Translations under genes and position numbers: made by a program
Assembly (NCBI RefSeq): GCF_003150675.1
Contig: NZ_QGGB01000009.1
Coordinates: 124,001 to 188,000 of the forward strand
Length of the DNA stretch: 64,000 nucleotides
Direction of reading: 5' to 3'
Source of the DNA: Rhodohalobacter mucosus
GTDB lineage: Bacteria; Bacteroidota; Rhodothermia; Balneolales; Balneolaceae
Shown: piece after piece, positions 62,872 through 64,000 of the stretch
How positions within the stretch are numbered: the stretch's first letter is position 1
Layout: every line of letters begins with the position of its first letter
Notes under the pieces: generated by a model
Told to the model about the DNA's origin: nothing
What the model saw: only the letters and a program-made list of their open reading frames with translations
The model's database searches: none

Positions 62872-62942
62872 GCGGTTCGGTTTCTATCTTATTCAGTATT
62901 GATCAGTTGCCGGGTTTTATCTGCCGGCAGACTGCTAATGAG

Positions 62943-64000
62943 TTAGTTTAAATTATCTTTCACAAACGGGGAAACCAGTTCACCCTGATGTGTGACGGTC
63001 GCGTTGACGATGATTTGGTCCTCAAAGTTATATTCCGGTTTACCTTCCTTGATGAGAAGACTCAAAAGAGACATAAGGTTTTTTGAGTAAAGCTTGCTTG
63101 CATGAAAGGCCAGTGAACTGGGTATGTTAAATGGGGCCACGATCCTGACGCCTTGATGGACAATCGTCTCACCGGGTTTGGTTACTTCGCAATTTCCGCC
63201 CTGTTCGGCAGCTATATCGACGATAACCGAGCCGGGGCTCATGTCTTCAACCATGGCTTTGGTGACCAGTAAAGGTGCCGGCCTTCCCGGAATAAGAGCT
63301 GTTGTGATAACAATATCGGATTTGCGGACATGATCATGAATAACTTCGCGCTGCTTCTGTTTGTTTTTTTCCGATAGTTCTTTTGCGTATCCGCCTTCAG
63401 TTTCTGATGCTTCCTCGAGCGGAACATCGACAAATTTAGCCCCAAGACTTTCCACCTGCTCCTTGACGGCCGGGCGAATATCGAAAGCCTCTACAACGGC
63501 ACCCAGCCTTTTGGCTGTTGCAATTGCCTGCAAACCGGCAACGCCGGCGCCCAGTACCAATACCTTGGCCGGGGGTATGGTTCCGGCAGCGGTCATCATC
63601 ATGGGCAGATATCTATCAAGTTGATTTGCACCCATCAGGGCAGCCTTGTATCCCGCAATGTTGCTCATGGATGAGAGCGCATCCATCGACTGAGCGCGAC
63701 TGATGCGGGGAATGGTATCCATGGCCAGTGCCGTAATGTTTTGAAGTTTTAAAAGCTCCACATATGTTTCATTTTGAAGCGGCCAGATAAACGATACCAG
63801 TGTGGCGCCTGCTTTCATTTTCCGTATAACGGGCTCGGCAGGTGCCTGAACTGCCAGCAGAATATCGCACCCTGATATAAGGGAGTCCCTGCTGTTCGAA
63901 AGAGTGGCCCCGGCTTCTGTGTACATCTGATCGGTGTAGCTCGAGGCTGTGCCCGCGCCGCTTTCGACGTGTACTTCCACTCCAAGCTTCACCAGGGCTG
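62943..64000 (-). CDS. pntA: NAD(P) transhydrogenase alpha, NAD-binding part (5' end outside window)
   Basis: The soluble NAD(H)-binding domain I subunit. It is cut by the right edge: the frame reads ALVKLGVEVHVESGAG from the edge, and about 25 N-terminal residues are missing. The Rossmann motif KVLVLGAGVAGLQAIATAKRLG is followed by VEAFDIRPAVKEQVESLGAKF, VVDIAAEQGGNCEVT and VAPFNIPSSLAFHAS. The 349 residues visible from GTG 63992 end with VSPFVKDNLN. It is the first gene of the pntA-pntA2-pntB operon. Confidence 0.95.
   Translation of the reverse strand, partial: ALVKLGVEVHVESGAGTASSYTDQMYTEAGATLSNSRDSLISGCDILLAVQAPAEPVIRKMKAGATLVSFIWPLQNETYVELLKLQNITALAMDTIPRISRAQSMDALSSMSNIAGYKAALMGANQLDRYLPMMMTAAGTIPPAKVLVLGAGVAGLQAIATAKRLGAVVEAFDIRPAVKEQVESLGAKFVDVPLEEASETEGGYAKELSEKNKQKQREVIHDHVRKSDIVITTALIPGRPAPLLVTKAMVEDMSPGSVIVDIAAEQGGNCEVTKPGETIVHQGVRIVAPFNIPSSLAFHASKLYSKNLMSLLSLLIKEGKPEYNFEDQIIVNATVTHQGELVSPFVKDNLN

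Noticed and set aside
1-64000. tRNA, rRNA, riboswitch, prophage or restriction/defence genes
   Set aside because: No cloverleaf, rRNA segment, known riboswitch core, integrase, intact transposase or defence-family protein was recognised in any gap or frame that I could read.

Overview
The window is a 64 kb piece of an ordinary bacterial chromosome from the Bacteroidota/Balneolota/Rhodothermota side of the tree, most likely a Balneolaceae-type marine or halophilic organism (inference). The signs are a C-terminal type IX secretion sorting domain, an Oar-like TonB-dependent receptor, Bat (aerotolerance) genes, bacillithiol synthesis (bshA), a two-gene methylmalonyl-CoA mutase, and several upstream regions carrying the TAnnTTTG -7 element typical of Bacteroidota sigma factors. 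Both ends cut a gene: a DUF349 protein on the left and pntA on the right. I see no rRNA, tRNA, CRISPR array, prophage, intact insertion sequence or known defence island.

Layout. 0-5.4 kb: DUF349 protein, a pseudo-receiver/metallo-beta-lactamase fusion, a small envelope protein, and the TIGR04282/TIGR04283 transferase pair. 5.6-10.3 kb: large Oar-like TonB receptor and a lipoprotein nucleotide pyrophosphatase/phosphodiesterase. 10.4-12.6 kb: seven-iron ferredoxin, folP and the c-di-AMP synthase cdaA. 12.9-19.5 kb: methylmalonyl-CoA mutase small and large subunits with the chaperone GTPase MeaB, divergent from a branched-chain acyl-CoA dehydrogenase; together these form a propionyl-CoA/branched-chain amino-acid catabolic module. 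19.7-27.8 kb: PAS/LOV-like sensor, sufE, DsbA-like protein, gamma-carbonic anhydrase, hemW, a T9SS-exported metalloprotease-like protein, trhO and an RluA-type pseudouridine synthase. 27.8-30.2 kb: three membrane-anchored minor-pilin-like genes. 30.4-35.1 kb: mdh, then ddl, an orphan peptide-binding lipoprotein and nadK.

35.2-38.2 kb: a response regulator, a HEAT-repeat membrane protein and a processive family-2 glycosyltransferase in one operon. 38.4-45 kb: carA-carB behind what looks like a transcription-attenuation leader, then an AbgT transporter and a small membrane protein. 45.3-48.5 kb: a two-lipoyl E2 acyltransferase, panC and panD. 48.7-54.4 kb: M20 dipeptidase, batC-batD-batE and yebC. 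54.5-59 kb: bshA, a serine beta-lactamase-fold hydrolase and an HWE/HisKA_2 histidine kinase. 59.2-64 kb: sucC, a RAYT-like protein lacking its catalytic residues, and the three-part proton-translocating transhydrogenase (pntA N-part, pntA C-part, pntB).

Most of the window is housekeeping. The points I consider most worth a second look are the carA leader with competing terminator/antiterminator arms, the inactive RAYT-like protein together with palindromic intergenic elements, the response regulator-HEAT-glycosyltransferase operon, the pilV-W-X-like cluster and the LOV-like domain without its photoactive cysteine.
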